Part shown: piece after piece, positions 17,974-28,546 of the stretch | Layout: every line of letters starts with the position of its first letter | Position numbering within the stretch: the first letter of the stretch is position 1 | Assembly: GCA_020161455.1 (NCBI GenBank) | Contig: JAIUNZ010000001.1 | Coordinates: forward strand, 682,001 to 746,000 | Length of the DNA: 64,000 nt | DNA from: Bacteroidota bacterium | Lineage (GTDB): Bacteria; Bacteroidota; Bacteroidia; Flavobacteriales; Flavobacteriaceae | Reading direction: 5' to 3' | Program-made: the position numbers and the translations under genes | Notes under the pieces: model-generated | Database searches by the model: none | Told to the model about the DNA's origin: nothing | The model's input: only the letters and a program-made list of their open reading frames with translations

Positions 17974-19284
17974 TTATACCCTAACAATATTGGCTCCCAA
18001 AGCACGAAGTCTTTCGTCTATACGCTCGTAGCCTCTATCTATTTGTTCAATATTTTGAATAGTCGAAGTTCCTTTTGCAGATAGTGCCGCAATTAATAAC
18101 GAGATACCCGCACGAATATCTGGCGAACTCATAACGGTTGCTTTTAATTGCGATTTAAAATTGTGCCCCATAACCACGGCTCTATGCGGATCGCAAAGCA
18201 TTATTTTGGCACCCATATCAATCAATTTATCCACAAAGAATAATCTGCTTTCAAACATCTTTTGGTGAATAAGTACATCGCCATCTGCTTGAGTTGCTAC
18301 TACCAAAATGATGCTCAATAAGTCAGGGGTAAAACCTGGCCATGGCGCATCGGCAATGGTAAGAATAGAACCGTCAATGTCAGTTTTAATTTTATATCCG
18401 TTGGTATGAGCAGGAATATAGATATCGTCTCCTTTTTGCTCTAAAGTAATTCCTAATTTTCTAAACACGCTAGGAATAACTCCTAGATTGTCCCAAGATA
18501 CATTTTTGATGGTAATCTCACTTCGTGTCATCGCTGCTAGACCAATCCACGAACCGATTTCAATCATGTCGGGCAATATTCTGTGCGTGCAGCCACCAAG
18601 CGCATCAACACCTTCAATGGTTAGCATGTTTGACCCAACACCTTTAATGTTTGCTCCCATAGAGTTTAACATTTTGCAAAGTTGTTGCAAATAAGGTTCG
18701 CAAGCAGCGTTGTATATTGTGGTTGTTCCTTCGGCAAGCACGGCAGCCATTACTATATTTGCCGTTCCTGTTACTGATGCTTCGTCAAGTAACATATAAG
18801 CACCTTTTAGTTTGCCTTTAGATTCAACACCATAGAAATGGTCTTCTCTTTCGTATCTAAACTTAGCACCAAGATTGATAAACCCTTCAAAGTGTGTATC
18901 TAATCTTCTTCTTCCAATTTTATCACCGCCTGGTTTTGGGATGTATCCTTTTCCGAAACGGGCTAACAATGGACCAACAATCATGATAGAGCCACGAAGA
19001 CTGCCGCCTTCTTTTTTGAATGCCTCGGTTTCTAAGTAACCAACGTTTACATCATCGGCTTGAAAAGTTAATGAACCATGACCATTTTTTTTTATTTTCA
19101 CACCAAGGTTTCCTAGTAGTGTGATTAATTTATTGACATCAATAATATCAGGAATATTGTTGATGGTTACTTTTTCTGGTGTTAATAATACGGCACATAA
19201 TATTTGTAACGCTTCGTTTTTAGCACCTTGTGGCTGAACATCACCTTTTAGTTGAATGCCACCTTCTATTTTAAATGTACCCAT
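17974..19284 (-). CDS. murA: UDP-N-acetylglucosamine 1-carboxyvinyltransferase (MurA)
   Basis: First committed step of peptidoglycan synthesis: transfer of enolpyruvate from PEP to UDP-GlcNAc. The 436-residue length is normal, and Lys22 and Asn23 (QGAKNEA) are in place. The mobile-loop residue equivalent to E. coli Cys115, the fosfomycin attachment site, is Asp121 here (KPGGDKIGRRR; codon 18924-18922 reads GAT). The same Cys-to-Asp change is known from enzymes naturally insensitive to fosfomycin. It lies 27 bases after the DUF4290 gene in a three-gene group. Confidence 0.95.
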   Translation of the reverse strand: MGTFKIEGGIQLKGDVQPQGAKNEALQILCAVLLTPEKVTINNIPDIIDVNKLITLLGNLGVKIKKNGHGSLTFQADDVNVGYLETEAFKKEGGSLRGSIMIVGPLLARFGKGYIPKPGGDKIGRRRLDTHFEGFINLGAKFRYEREDHFYGVESKGKLKGAYMLLDEASVTGTANIVMAAVLAEGTTTIYNAACEPYLQQLCKMLNSMGANIKGVGSNMLTIEGVDALGGCTHRILPDMIEIGSWIGLAAMTRSEITIKNVSWDNLGVIPSVFRKLGITLEQKGDDIYIPAHTNGYKIKTDIDGSILTIADAPWPGFTPDLLSIILVVATQADGDVLIHQKMFESRLFFVDKLIDMGAKIMLCDPHRAVVMGHNFKSQLKATVMSSPDIRAGISLLIAALSAKGTSTIQNIEQIDRGYERIDERLRALGANIVRV

Positions 19285-19311
19285 TTGTTATAAATAAGTT
19301 TCGGAGTTTAA

Positions 19312-20004
19312 TTAATTGTTTTTACGTTGGAATGGTTTCTTGGTTTTGATTTTAGTTTTATTGTTTTGAACATTCGTTTTATTAGAAGTTTTCTTGTTTG
19401 TTCTAAGCAAATCGTTGGTATTTATAAGTTCTTCATCGCTTTGAACTAAGTTTATTCTACCTTTTGAGAGTTCGAATAGATGCTCAAAAATCACCGCATC
19501 GGTAACCGTATCTTTATTCCAGCTAAGGAATGATTTTTTCATGTGATTGGCAATTACTCTTATTAAAGCATTTTTCATTTCCCCATCATCCCAACTGTTT
19601 GCTACATCAATCATGTATTTAATATTGTTCCCATAAAATCGATATTTAGGATTCTTTTGAGGATACTCCAAACGGTCAGGTTTTAGATTAATCACTTCGC
19701 GAGTCGGAATTGGATATGGAGAATCAACATCTAATTTAAAATCAGACATGATGAACAATTGATCCCAAAGCTTGTGTTGAAAATCAAGCACATCACGAAG
19801 ATGAGGATTTAAACTACCCATAACTTGAATGATATAATTGGCCGCTTTGTTGCGCTCAATTTTATCGTTGATTGCAGTGGCTTGATCAATCAGTTTTTGC
19901 AAATGACGCCCATATTCTGGTATAATTAAATGTGGTCGTTCAGCATTATATTCTAGATGATGCACCACATCATTTGCTGTTTCTTTTATATATTTTTGAT
20001 TCAT
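19312..20004 (-). CDS. DUF4290 family protein
   Basis: A 230-residue cytoplasmic protein of the Bacteroidota-specific DUF4290 family (EYNAERPHLIIPEYGRHLQK; MGSLNPHLRDV). It is mainly helical with a Lys/Asn/Thr-rich, disordered-looking basic tail from about residue 200 (KKTSNKTNVQNN, KTKIKTKKPFQRKNN). Its constant position just before murA, also seen here, hints at a link to cell-wall synthesis, but no function is known. The basic tail might bind nucleic acid. Confidence 0.82.
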   Translation of the reverse strand: MNQKYIKETANDVVHHLEYNAERPHLIIPEYGRHLQKLIDQATAINDKIERNKAANYIIQVMGSLNPHLRDVLDFQHKLWDQLFIMSDFKLDVDSPYPIPTREVINLKPDRLEYPQKNPKYRFYGNNIKYMIDVANSWDDGEMKNALIRVIANHMKKSFLSWNKDTVTDAVIFEHLFELSKGRINLVQSDEELINTNDLLRTNKKTSNKTNVQNNKTKIKTKKPFQRKNN

Positions 20005-20005
20005 T

Positions 20006-20290
20006 TTAAAGTGAGATTATGCCGTCAATGTTAGAAACTTCAATGTATTTTTCAACCACAGCATCTGGATTATTCATTGTTACATTGACTGAAAGGCTTG
20101 TGTATTTTCCTGTTTTGGATTGGCTGGTTTTAATAACTGCACCCATATTGTCGAAAGCATTTTCTACTTCTTCCACTTTTTTGGGATCGGTTGGAACAAT
20201 AAATTTATACAAATATTCGCTTGGCCAAGTGGAAGTATTGTTTAATTCTTCTCTTAATCGTATATAAAATTCTTCTGTTTTCTTATCCAT
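20006..20290 (-). CDS. DUF493 (YbeD-like) family protein
   Basis: A 94-residue protein with the small alpha/beta fold of the DUF493 family: VPTDPKKVEEVENAF, then SKTGKYTSLSVNVTMNNPDAV. The fold resembles ACT-type regulatory domains. I start at ATG 20290 (MDKKTEEFYIRLREEL); an upstream in-frame start adds only MLIFII. One base separates it from the DUF4290 gene, so the group DUF493-DUF4290-murA is likely an operon. Exact role unknown. Confidence 0.8.
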   Translation of the reverse strand: MDKKTEEFYIRLREELNNTSTWPSEYLYKFIVPTDPKKVEEVENAFDNMGAVIKTSQSKTGKYTSLSVNVTMNNPDAVVEKYIEVSNIDGIISL

Positions 20291-20370
20291 AATAATAAAT
20301 ATAAGCAAATATAAGATATTGAGTTCACAAAATATAATTTTAATAGCAGTGGGTTTTGAAAAACAAAAAA

Positions 20371-20397
20371 CCTAACAGATATTAATAACCTGTTAGG
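20371..20397 (-). terminator. Terminator of eno
   Basis: CCTAACAG (20371-20378) pairs with CTGTTAGG (20390-20397). On the minus strand the stem is followed by a T run. It separates enolase from the DUF493 gene. Confidence 0.8.
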
Positions 20398-20421
20398 CTT
20401 GATAGTGAAAATATAATAAGA

Positions 20422-21738
<1,317 letters not shown>

Positions 21739-21775
21739 TTAATTTTTAGTCCTTTGACTGTGCTTAGGATAACAA

Positions 21776-21783
21776 CAAATATA
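21776..21783 (-). promoter_or_regulatory. Candidate eno promoter
   Basis: TATATTTG on the minus strand (21783 to 21776) with a TTG 16 bases upstream. The spacing is a little short for the Bacteroidota consensus. The leader to the ATG at 21714 would be about 55 bases. Confidence 0.5.
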
Positions 21784-21870
21784 TCCTATCTTTTATTATC
21801 AATTTAACAATAGAAACGAATGTTATTAACGCAAACGTTTTAGTGTTCTATTTTTAATTTCTATTGATTA

Positions 21871-22992
21871 TTAAATTTTTTCTAGCGATTTACTTTTTTT
21901 AATATTTGTTATGAAATCATCAAAAAGATAAGACGAATCATGTGGTCCTGGACTCGCTTCTGGATGGTATTGTACCGAAAAACAATTTTTGGATTTCATT
22001 CTCATACCTGCAACGGTATTGTCATTCAAATGATAATGTGTTATTTCTAAATCAGGATGATTTTCAAGTTCTTCTCTATTGACCGCAAAACCGTGATTTT
22101 GAGAGGTGATTTCACCTTTTCCAGTAATCATATTCATCACTGGATGATTAATTCCTCGGTGACCGTTAAACATTTTATAGGTAGAAATACCATTTGCCAA
22201 ACCGATTACTTGGTGACCTAGACATATTCCAAATAAAGGAAAATTACTGTCAATGATTTGCTTGGCTAGTTTTTGAGCATTTTCTAAAGGTTCAGGATCG
22301 CCTGGACCATTTGATAAAAAATAACCATCAGGTTCGAATGACTTTAAATCTTCAAAGGAAGCATCAAATGGAAAGACTTTAATATAGCAATTTCTATTAG
22401 CTAAATTTCGAAGTATGTTTCTTTTTATTCCTAAATCTAAAGCAGAAATCTTAAACGTTGCGTTTTCATTTCCAAAAAAATAAGGTTCTTTAGTAGAAAC
22501 TTTGGATGCCAACTCTAAACCTTTCATATTTGGAACGCTTGCTAATTGTTTTTTTAAGGCATCTATGGATGTATCGTCGGTACAAATCACAGCATTTTGC
22601 GCACCATTATCTCTGATGTAACTTACTAAAGCACGAGTATCAACATCTGAAATACAGATTAGGTTTTCTTTTTCAAAATAATCATAAAGATTACTTTCAG
22701 AATTTGGACGAGAATGTGTAAAACTGAAATTTTTGCAAACCAATCCAGATATCATGATTTTATCAGCTTCGGTTTCCTCAGAATTCACGCCATAGTTTCC
22801 GATATGTGGATTTGTAGCCACCATGATTTGACCAAAATAGGAAGGATCAGTAAAAATTTCTTGGTAACCTGTCATCCCTGTATTGAAACAAACTTCTCCA
22901 AAAGTTTTCCCGGAGATTCCGATAGATTTACCGTGAAAAATAGTACCGTCTGCCAATAAAATGATTGCTTTTTGTCTTGTTGTGTAGTGCAT
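21871..22992 (-). CDS. carA: Carbamoyl-phosphate synthase small (glutaminase) subunit
   Basis: Supplies ammonia from glutamine to CarB for carbamoyl phosphate, the precursor of pyrimidines and arginine. The 373 residues show the CarA-specific N-terminal domain (GKSIGISGKTFGEVCFNTGMTG, shortened motif: NTGMTGYQE) and a class I amidotransferase with nucleophile Cys near residue 256 (FGICLGHQ) and the His-Glu pair in QYHPEASPGP. No carB is in the window, so the subunits are encoded apart or carB lies elsewhere. It follows the ribosomal cluster on the same strand but beyond a terminator. Confidence 0.96.
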   Translation of the reverse strand: MHYTTRQKAIILLADGTIFHGKSIGISGKTFGEVCFNTGMTGYQEIFTDPSYFGQIMVATNPHIGNYGVNSEETEADKIMISGLVCKNFSFTHSRPNSESNLYDYFEKENLICISDVDTRALVSYIRDNGAQNAVICTDDTSIDALKKQLASVPNMKGLELASKVSTKEPYFFGNENATFKISALDLGIKRNILRNLANRNCYIKVFPFDASFEDLKSFEPDGYFLSNGPGDPEPLENAQKLAKQIIDSNFPLFGICLGHQVIGLANGISTYKMFNGHRGINHPVMNMITGKGEITSQNHGFAVNREELENHPDLEITHYHLNDNTVAGMRMKSKNCFSVQYHPEASPGPHDSSYLFDDFITNIKKSKSLEKI

Positions 22993-23042
22993 TTGTGTAG
23001 TTGTGTTTAGCTTCGCTCTGTTCGGACTTTGTCCTCGGGTTA

Positions 23043-23050
23043 CAAATTTA
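23043..23050 (-). promoter_or_regulatory. Candidate carA promoter and short hairpin leader
   Basis: TAAATTTG on the minus strand (23050 to 23043) fits a -7 box. The leader that follows (about 23037-22993) contains two tiny hairpins, GGAC-AAA-GTCC and AGC-GAA-GCT. No clear upstream TTG. Confidence 0.4.
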
Positions 23051-23113
23051 TTTAATTAGAATTGAAAAAGAAAATAGAATTATCCAACTTTATAAACAAA
23101 ATGAATAAAAAAA

Positions 23114-23140
23114 AAAGGATAAACAAAATGTTTATCCTTT
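23114..23140 (-). terminator. Terminator at the end of the ribosomal cluster
   Basis: AAAGGATAAACA (23114-23125) pairs with TGTTTATCCTTT (23129-23140), three-base loop, followed on the minus strand by a run of T. It closes the transcript after rplQ. Confidence 0.85.
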
Positions 23141-23161
23141 AGTATTAAAATAGTGCTTTCA

Positions 23162-23674
23162 TTATTCAGCGCCATTGGTTGTTTCTTCTGAAGAAGTTTC
23201 TGGAGCTTCTGCAGCAGGTGTCTCAGCAACTGGAGCAGTTGTTTCTGCTTTTTTACCTTTTCCACCACGACGGCTTTTAGCTTTTTTCTCTTCTTTCTTA
23301 CCTCCGTTGTATAGTTCGTTAAAATCTACAAGCTCGATCATTGCCATATCAGCATTATCTCCCAAACGATTTCCCACTTTGATTATACGAGTATAACCTC
23401 CTGGACGATCACCAACTTTTGCTGCAACTTCTCTAAAAAGTTCGGTTACACCATATTTATTTCTAAGGTAAGCAAACACTACACGACGGTTGTGCGTAGT
23501 ATCTTCTTTTGATTTTGTTATAAGTGGCTCAACAAATTGTTTAAGCGCTTTTGCTTTAGCAACAGTAGTGTTAATACGTTTGTGCTCAATTAAAGAACAA
23601 GCCATATTAGCCAACATAGATTTTCTATGTCCAGTCTGTCTGCTTAAGTGATTGAATTTTTTTCCGTGTCTCAT
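23162..23674 (-). CDS. rplQ: 50S ribosomal protein L17 with long C-terminal tail
   Basis: Large-subunit protein near the peptide exit tunnel. The core ([20 protein letters not shown] to about residue 122) is standard. A tail of nearly 50 residues follows: first Lys/Arg-rich ([17 protein letters not shown]), then Ala/Thr/Glu-rich. That makes 170 residues against about 120 in E. coli; similar tails occur in related Bacteroidota. Last gene of the cluster, 38 bases after rpoA. Confidence 0.97.
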   Translation of the reverse strand: MRHGKKFNHLSRQTGHRKSMLANMACSLIEHKRINTTVAKAKALKQFVEPLITKSKEDTTHNRRVVFAYLRNKYGVTELFREVAAKVGDRPGGYTRIIKVGNRLGDNADMAMIELVDFNELYNGGKKEEKKAKSRRGGKGKKAETTAPVAETPAAEAPETSSEETTNGAE

Positions 23675-23712
23675 TGCTATCTAAATTTAACCTCGATGTT
23701 TACGAGATTTAA

Positions 23713-24705
23713 TTATTCTTTATCTAATTTATATTTTCCTAAATCCATTCCGAATGTTAAATTCTTGTTGGCAACTAATTCATCTAATTCAGTTAATGAT
23801 TTTTTACCAAAATTACGGAACTTCATAAGGTCGTTCTTGTTGAAAGAAACTAAATCTCCAAGAGTATCAACCTCTGCAGCTTTCAAACAATTTAAAGCTC
23901 TTACAGATAAATCCATATCAACTAATTTTGTTTTAAGCAATTGTCTCATATGCAAAGATTCTTCATCATAAGACTCAGTTTGAGCAATTTCATCCGCTTC
24001 TAAAGTAATTCTCTCATCAGAGAACAACATAAAGTGGTGAATTAAAACTTTTGCAGCTTCTGTTAATGCATCTTTAGGATTAATAGATCCATCAGTTTTA
24101 ATTTCAAAAACTAATTTTTCGTAATCTGTTTTTTGCTCAACACGGAAGTTTTCAATAGAATACTTAACGTTTTTAACAGGAGTATAAATTGAGTCAATAA
24201 AAATTGTCCCAATTGCAGCATTTTGCTTTTTGTTTTCTTCGGCAGGAACGTATCCACGACCTTTCTCAATAGTCAACTCAATATTTAAGTTAACTTTACT
24301 ATCAAGATTACAAATTACTAATTCTGGATTTAATACTTGAAATCCTGAAATGAATTTTTGAAAATCACCAGCAGTTATTTGATTTTTACCAGAAATTGAG
24401 ATAGAAACAGTTTCGTTATCAATTTCTTCAATCTGACGTTTGAAACGTACTTGTTTAAGATTTAAAACGATTTCTGTTACATCTTCAACAACTCCTGAGA
24501 TAGTTGAGAATTCATGTTCTACTCCTTCTATGCGAACCGAAGTTAGCGCATAACCTTCTAAAGCAGAAAGTAGAACTCTTCTTAATGCATTACCAACTGT
24601 CAATCCATAACCAGGTTCTAAAGGACGAAATTCAAATTTGCCTTCAAAATCGGTCGAATCGATCATGATAACTTTATCGGGTTTTTGAAAATTAAATATT
24701 GCCAT
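23713..24705 (-). CDS. rpoA: RNA polymerase subunit alpha
   Basis: Assembles the RNA polymerase core and contacts activators. Of 330 residues, the N-terminal assembly domain covers about 1-230 ([20 protein letters not shown]). The DNA-binding C-terminal domain occupies about 250-330 ([35 protein letters not shown]). It lies 21 bases downstream of rpsD and before rplQ, the usual alpha-operon order. Confidence 0.98.
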   Translation of the reverse strand: MAIFNFQKPDKVIMIDSTDFEGKFEFRPLEPGYGLTVGNALRRVLLSALEGYALTSVRIEGVEHEFSTISGVVEDVTEIVLNLKQVRFKRQIEEIDNETVSISISGKNQITAGDFQKFISGFQVLNPELVICNLDSKVNLNIELTIEKGRGYVPAEENKKQNAAIGTIFIDSIYTPVKNVKYSIENFRVEQKTDYEKLVFEIKTDGSINPKDALTEAAKVLIHHFMLFSDERITLEADEIAQTESYDEESLHMRQLLKTKLVDMDLSVRALNCLKAAEVDTLGDLVSFNKNDLMKFRNFGKKSLTELDELVANKNLTFGMDLGKYKLDKE

Positions 24706-24726
24706 AATTTAGACTAATGTCAATTT

Positions 24727-25332
24727 TTATTTGTTGTATAACTCTACGATTAATTGTTCTTTGATGTTTTCAGGTATTTGTAACCTTGCAGGTACTGAAA
24801 CAAAAGTACCTTCTTTAGTATCGTTATTCCAAGTAATCCATTCGTACACATGACTTGAATTTGCTAATGAACGTTCAATAGCTTCAACTGATTTTGATTT
24901 TTCACGAACAGCCACTTTGTCGCCTGGTTTTAAGTGGTACGATGGAATGTTTACGATTTCACCATTAACAGTAATGTGTCTGTGAGAAACAATTTGTCTT
25001 GCGCCTCTTCTAGTTGGTGCAATTCCCATTCTGAAAACTACATTGTCTAATCTAGCTTCACATAATTGTAAAAGTATTTCACCTGTTACACCTTTAGAAG
25101 CAGAAGCTTTTTCGAATAAGTTTCTGAATTGTTTTTCTAGAATTCCGTAGGAGTACTTCGCTTTTTGCTTTTCCATCAACTGAATTGCATATTCAGATTT
25201 TTTACCTCTTCTTTTTGCCATCCCGTGTTGACCAGGAGGATAATTTCTTTTTTCGAAGGCTTTGTCTTCTCCGAAAATTGCTTCGCCAAATTTACGAGCA
25301 ATTTTTGTGCTTGGACCAGTATATCTTGCCAT
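24727..25332 (-). CDS. rpsD: 30S ribosomal protein S4 (zinc-free form)
   Basis: Primary 16S-binding assembly protein of 201 residues. The N-terminus ([19 protein letters not shown]) lacks the CxxC zinc motif of the metal-binding form, and the S4 RNA-binding domain is at about 90-155 ([20 protein letters not shown]). S4 regulates its own operon in other bacteria. Here an 82-base gap with a strong hairpin separates it from rpsK, a good place for such control. Confidence 0.97.
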   Translation of the reverse strand: MARYTGPSTKIARKFGEAIFGEDKAFEKRNYPPGQHGMAKRRGKKSEYAIQLMEKQKAKYSYGILEKQFRNLFEKASASKGVTGEILLQLCEARLDNVVFRMGIAPTRRGARQIVSHRHITVNGEIVNIPSYHLKPGDKVAVREKSKSVEAIERSLANSSHVYEWITWNNDTKEGTFVSVPARLQIPENIKEQLIVELYNK

Positions 25333-25345
25333 TTTTAATTTATTT

Positions 25346-25399
25346 AAGATTGCGATTATGAATTCAGGTCATATCCTTCGATAATCTTCAAGCAATCTT
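25346..25399 (-). promoter_or_regulatory. Hairpin leader before rpsD, candidate S4 autoregulatory element
   Basis: On the minus-strand RNA, AAGATTGC (25399-25392) pairs with GCAATCTT (25353-25346). Inside it GATTAT (25386-25381) pairs with ATAATC (25359-25354) across a five-base bulge, and a short AGG/CCT stem caps the apex. The structure fills the gap between rpsK and rpsD and has no T run, so it is not a simple terminator. Ribosomal-protein leaders for S4 have been described in Flavobacteria; identity with that class is inferred. Confidence 0.55.
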
Positions 25400-25414
25400 G
25401 GTTATACTTTATAA

Positions 25415-25798
25415 TTATACTCTACGTCTTTTTGGTGGACGACAACCATTATGTGGCATTGGTGTAACGTCAATAATTTCAGTTACTTCAATTCCTGAGT
25501 TATGTATTGATCTGATAGCAGATTCTCTTCCATTACCTGGACCTTTTACATATACTTTTACTTTTTTCAAACCCGCTTCTAATGCAACTTTTCCACAATC
25601 TTCAGCCGCCATTTGAGCAGCATATGGGGTATTCTTTTTAGAACCTCTAAAGCCCATTTTACCGGCAGATGACCAAGATATAACTTCACCTTTCTTATTT
25701 GTTAAAGAAATAATGATGTTATTGAAGGTAGCATTAATATGTGCTTCACCCGTAGATTCTACGATAACTTTACGTTTTTTTGCAGTCGTTTTAGCCAT
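25415..25798 (-). CDS. rpsK: 30S ribosomal protein S11
   Basis: Platform protein contacting the mRNA in the E site, 127 residues. Recognised by [33 protein letters not shown] and the basic tail [13 protein letters not shown]. Eight bases after rpsM; followed by the structured gap before rpsD. Confidence 0.98.
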   Translation of the reverse strand: MAKTTAKKRKVIVESTGEAHINATFNNIIISLTNKKGEVISWSSAGKMGFRGSKKNTPYAAQMAAEDCGKVALEAGLKKVKVYVKGPGNGRESAIRSIHNSGIEVTEIIDVTPMPHNGCRPPKRRRV

Positions 25799-25806
25799 AC
25801 TATTTA

Positions 25807-26181
25807 TTATTTAGTTGCTTTTTTCTTGTTAGCAACAGTTTTTCTTTTACCTTTTCTTGTTCTAGAGTTGTTCTTAGTTCTTTGACCTCTTAATGGAAGT
25901 CCTGATCTGTGACGAATTCCTCTGTAACATCCAATGTCCATTAAACGTTTGATGTGCAGTGAAACTTCTGAACGAAGTTCACCTTCAATTTTGTAATATG
26001 ACACCGCATCACGAATTGCTCCGATTTCGTCGTCATTCCAATCTTGAACTTTTGTATCTTGGCTTACTTGAGCTTTTTCTAAAATCTCAATTGCTCTACT
26101 TTTACCAACTCCGAAGATGTAGGTTAAAGCGATAACTCCTCTTTTGTTTTTAGGTATATCTACCCCTGCTATTCTTGCCAT
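25807..26181 (-). CDS. rpsM: 30S ribosomal protein S13
   Basis: Head protein forming bridges to the large subunit and contacting P-site tRNA, 124 residues. Diagnostic segments are [40 protein letters not shown] and a Lys-rich tail. Begins three bases after rpmJ. Confidence 0.98.
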   Translation of the reverse strand: MARIAGVDIPKNKRGVIALTYIFGVGKSRAIEILEKAQVSQDTKVQDWNDDEIGAIRDAVSYYKIEGELRSEVSLHIKRLMDIGCYRGIRHRSGLPLRGQRTKNNSRTRKGKRKTVANKKKATK

Positions 26182-26184
26182 AAC

Positions 26185-26301
26185 TTATCCTTGTCTTTGT
26201 TTAAATCTAGGATTCTTTTTGTTGATTACGTATAATCTGCCTTTTCTGCGCACAATTTTGCACTCGGCACTTCTTTTTTTAACTGATGCTCTTACTTTCA
26301 T
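26185..26301 (-). CDS. rpmJ: 50S ribosomal protein L36 (zinc-free form)
   Basis: A 38-residue protein read directly from the sequence: it begins [20 protein letters not shown] and ends NPRFKQRQG. The zinc ligands Cys11, Cys27 and His33 of the metal-binding form are Ser, Asn and Phe here, with only Cys14 kept. Located between infA (10 bases) and rpsM (3 bases), the normal place in the cluster. Confidence 0.96.
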   Translation of the reverse strand: MKVRASVKKRSAECKIVRRKGRLYVINKKNPRFKQRQG

Positions 26302-26311
26302 TTTACTAGCT

Positions 26312-26527
26312 TTAGTATCTATATGTAATTCTTGCTTTTGACAAATCGTAAGGACTCATTTCTAGTTTCACTTTATCACCAGGTAATAACTTGATATAAT
26401 GCATACGCATCTTTCCAGAAATATGAGCAATTACAACATGTCCATTTTCTAATTCTACACGAAACATAGCATTAGATAATGCTTCTACTATGGTTCCGTC
26501 TTGTTCTATTGCTGATTGTTTTGCCAT
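26312..26527 (-). CDS. infA: Translation initiation factor IF-1
   Basis: Binds the ribosomal A site during initiation. The 71-residue OB-fold protein carries [20 protein letters not shown] and [19 protein letters not shown]. Between secY (5 bases) and rpmJ; adk and map, often present here in other phyla, are absent. Confidence 0.98.
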   Translation of the reverse strand: MAKQSAIEQDGTIVEALSNAMFRVELENGHVVIAHISGKMRMHYIKLLPGDKVKLEMSPYDLSKARITYRY

Positions 26528-26532
26528 AAAAA

Positions 26533-27876
26533 TTAAGCTACTGCTTTTCTATTTTTACCACTTTTCATCAAACCATCATAATGTTTGTTCAATAAGTATG
26601 AATTTACTTGTTGAATAGTGTCTATTGCAACTCCAACCATGATGATTAATGAGGTGCCACCATAGAACATTGCCCAAGATTGCTGCACGTTTAAACCAAC
26701 TACCAAAGCTGGGAACACAGCTAATAGTGCTAGGAATATTGCACCTGGGAAAGTGATTAATGACATGATTTTATCTAAATAATCTCCAGTTTCAATACCT
26801 GGTTTAATTCCAGGAATAAATCCACCGCTTCTTTTTAAATCATCTGCCATCTTATTGGTAGGAACTGTAATTGCTGTATAAAAATATGTAAATATTAATA
26901 TCAGTAATGCAAATACAAGATTGTACCAAAAACCAAACATATTACTAAACGCTCCTGCAATGGATTGTGAAGCATCAGACTTTGAAAGTCCAGCCAAAGC
27001 TGCAGGTATGAACATAATTGCTTGAGCAAAAATGATTGGCATTACTCCAGCTGCATTTAGTTTCAAGGGAATCCATTGTCTATTTCCTCCTGCTAAATCT
27101 TGTTCATAATCACCAGTAGTTGTTCTTCTTGCGTATTGAACAGGGATTTTTCTAACTGCCATTACCAATAATACACAAGCTACAATTACTAACAACCATG
27201 CAATTATTTCAAGAACCAAAATCATTGGTCCTCCACCGTTATTAGTAACTTTAGAAGTAAACTCTTGAATTAAAGCTTGAGGTAATCTAGCTATAATTCC
27301 AATCATAATCAATAGTGATATACCATTTCCAATTCCTTTATCAGTAATTTTTTCACCTAACCACATTGCGAAAATCGTACCCGTAGTTAAAATAAGAACT
27401 GATGAAAATAAGAATGCGAAAGAATCAAATCCTAAAAGAAAAGCATTACTTGGTAATGTTCTGTACAAGTTATAGATATAACCTGGTCCTTGAACTAAAG
27501 TAATTGCAATAGTTAACCAACGTGTGATTTGATTTAGTTTTTTTCTTCCACTTTCACCATCTTTTTGAAGTTTTTGTAGATAGGGAATAGCGATACCCAT
27601 TAACTGCACAACAATTGAAGCCGAAATGTAGGGCATGATTCCTAGAGCGAAAACTGATGCTTTTGAAAATGCTCCACCGGTAAACATGTCAAGAATTGAA
27701 CCAATTCCTTTTTCAGTTTGACCAGCAAGATTACTCAAATGCGTAGCATCAATCCCAGGTAAAGTTACATGCGCTCCAAAACGATAAACTATCAATAGAC
27801 CTAATGTAATTAGAATTCTATTTTTTAGCTCTTCTATTTTCCAAACATTACGTAATGATTCAAAAAATTTCTTCAT
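26533..27876 (-). CDS. secY: Preprotein translocase subunit SecY
   Basis: Inner-membrane channel of the general secretion pathway. The 447 residues hold about ten membrane spans, with the plug region [16 protein letters not shown] and the conserved cytoplasmic loop [20 protein letters not shown]. It follows rplO by ten bases, as in most bacteria, linking export capacity to ribosome synthesis. Nearly all secreted and T9SS-sorted proteins in this window must pass through it. Confidence 0.98.
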   Translation of the reverse strand: MKKFFESLRNVWKIEELKNRILITLGLLIVYRFGAHVTLPGIDATHLSNLAGQTEKGIGSILDMFTGGAFSKASVFALGIMPYISASIVVQLMGIAIPYLQKLQKDGESGRKKLNQITRWLTIAITLVQGPGYIYNLYRTLPSNAFLLGFDSFAFLFSSVLILTTGTIFAMWLGEKITDKGIGNGISLLIMIGIIARLPQALIQEFTSKVTNNGGGPMILVLEIIAWLLVIVACVLLVMAVRKIPVQYARRTTTGDYEQDLAGGNRQWIPLKLNAAGVMPIIFAQAIMFIPAALAGLSKSDASQSIAGAFSNMFGFWYNLVFALLILIFTYFYTAITVPTNKMADDLKRSGGFIPGIKPGIETGDYLDKIMSLITFPGAIFLALLAVFPALVVGLNVQQSWAMFYGGTSLIIMVGVAIDTIQQVNSYLLNKHYDGLMKSGKNRKAVA

Positions 27877-27886
27877 TGTTCTATGA

Positions 27887-28339
27887 TTATAATGTTACTG
27901 CTTCTCCTCCAGCAGCTTCAATAGCGGCTTTTGCAGTTGCAGTAAATTTATGAGCAGTTACTTTTAATTTAGCTTTTAATTCGCCTCTACCTAAAATTTT
28001 AACTAGTTCATTTTTAGTTGCTAAACGATTATCAACAATTACTGTAAAATCTACAGTATCAGTTACAACACCATTGTCAACTAAGTTTTGTAAAGTATCA
28101 AGATTTATACCTTGATAATCTTTTCTATTAATGTTTGTAAAACCAAACTTAGGCACACGTCTTTGAAGTGGCATTTGACCTCCTTCAAAACCAATTTTCT
28201 TAGAATAACCAGAACGTGATTTAGCTCCTTTGTGACCTCTTGCAGAAGTACCACCTTTTCCAGAACCTTCTCCTCTTCCTAATCTTTTATTTTGATTGTG
28301 CGTTGAACCTTCAGCTGGTTGCAAGTTACTTAAATTCAT
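27887..28339 (-). CDS. rplO: 50S ribosomal protein L15
   Basis: Late assembly protein of 150 residues with the Gly/Arg-rich N-terminus ([20 protein letters not shown]) and the C-terminal [20 protein letters not shown]. Between rpmD and secY. Confidence 0.98.
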   Translation of the reverse strand: MNLSNLQPAEGSTHNQNKRLGRGEGSGKGGTSARGHKGAKSRSGYSKKIGFEGGQMPLQRRVPKFGFTNINRKDYQGINLDTLQNLVDNGVVTDTVDFTVIVDNRLATKNELVKILGRGELKAKLKVTAHKFTATAKAAIEAAGGEAVTL

Positions 28340-28351
28340 AACTATTTTTTG

Positions 28352-28534
28352 TTATTTAGTTTCTACTACAGAAACTAAGTGTTGAACTTTATTTACCATT
28401 CCAAGGATAGCAGGATTTGCATCGTGCTCAACAGATTGTCCTAATCTTTTTAATCCTAAAGCTACAAGAGTTTTCTTTTGTGTCAATGGACAATTGATTT
28501 GGCTTTTTACTTGTTTTACTAATATCTTTGTCAT
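28352..28534 (-). CDS. rpmD: 50S ribosomal protein L30
   Basis: Small ferredoxin-fold protein, 60 residues: VKQVKSQINCPLTQKKTLVA, then LGLKRLGQSVEHDANP. Twelve bases on each side to rpsE and rplO. Confidence 0.96.
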   Translation of the reverse strand: MTKILVKQVKSQINCPLTQKKTLVALGLKRLGQSVEHDANPAILGMVNKVQHLVSVVETK

Positions 28535-28546
28535 AATTTCCTTAAA

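Noticed and set aside
20306-20313. TATATTTG as the promoter of the DUF493-DUF4290-murA group
   Set aside because: The nearest TTG is only 14 bases upstream, too close for the consensus, so I did not list it as a promoter.
23006-23039. RNase P RNA fragment (GAGGACAAAGTCCG resembles a conserved RNase P segment)
   Set aside because: Only a short local likeness; there is no room for the rest of the molecule between carA and the rplQ terminator.
23080-23268. Lys/Leu/Gln-rich minus-strand frame overlapping the end of rplQ
   Set aside because: It is an alternate frame of the low-complexity L17 tail and runs through the terminator.
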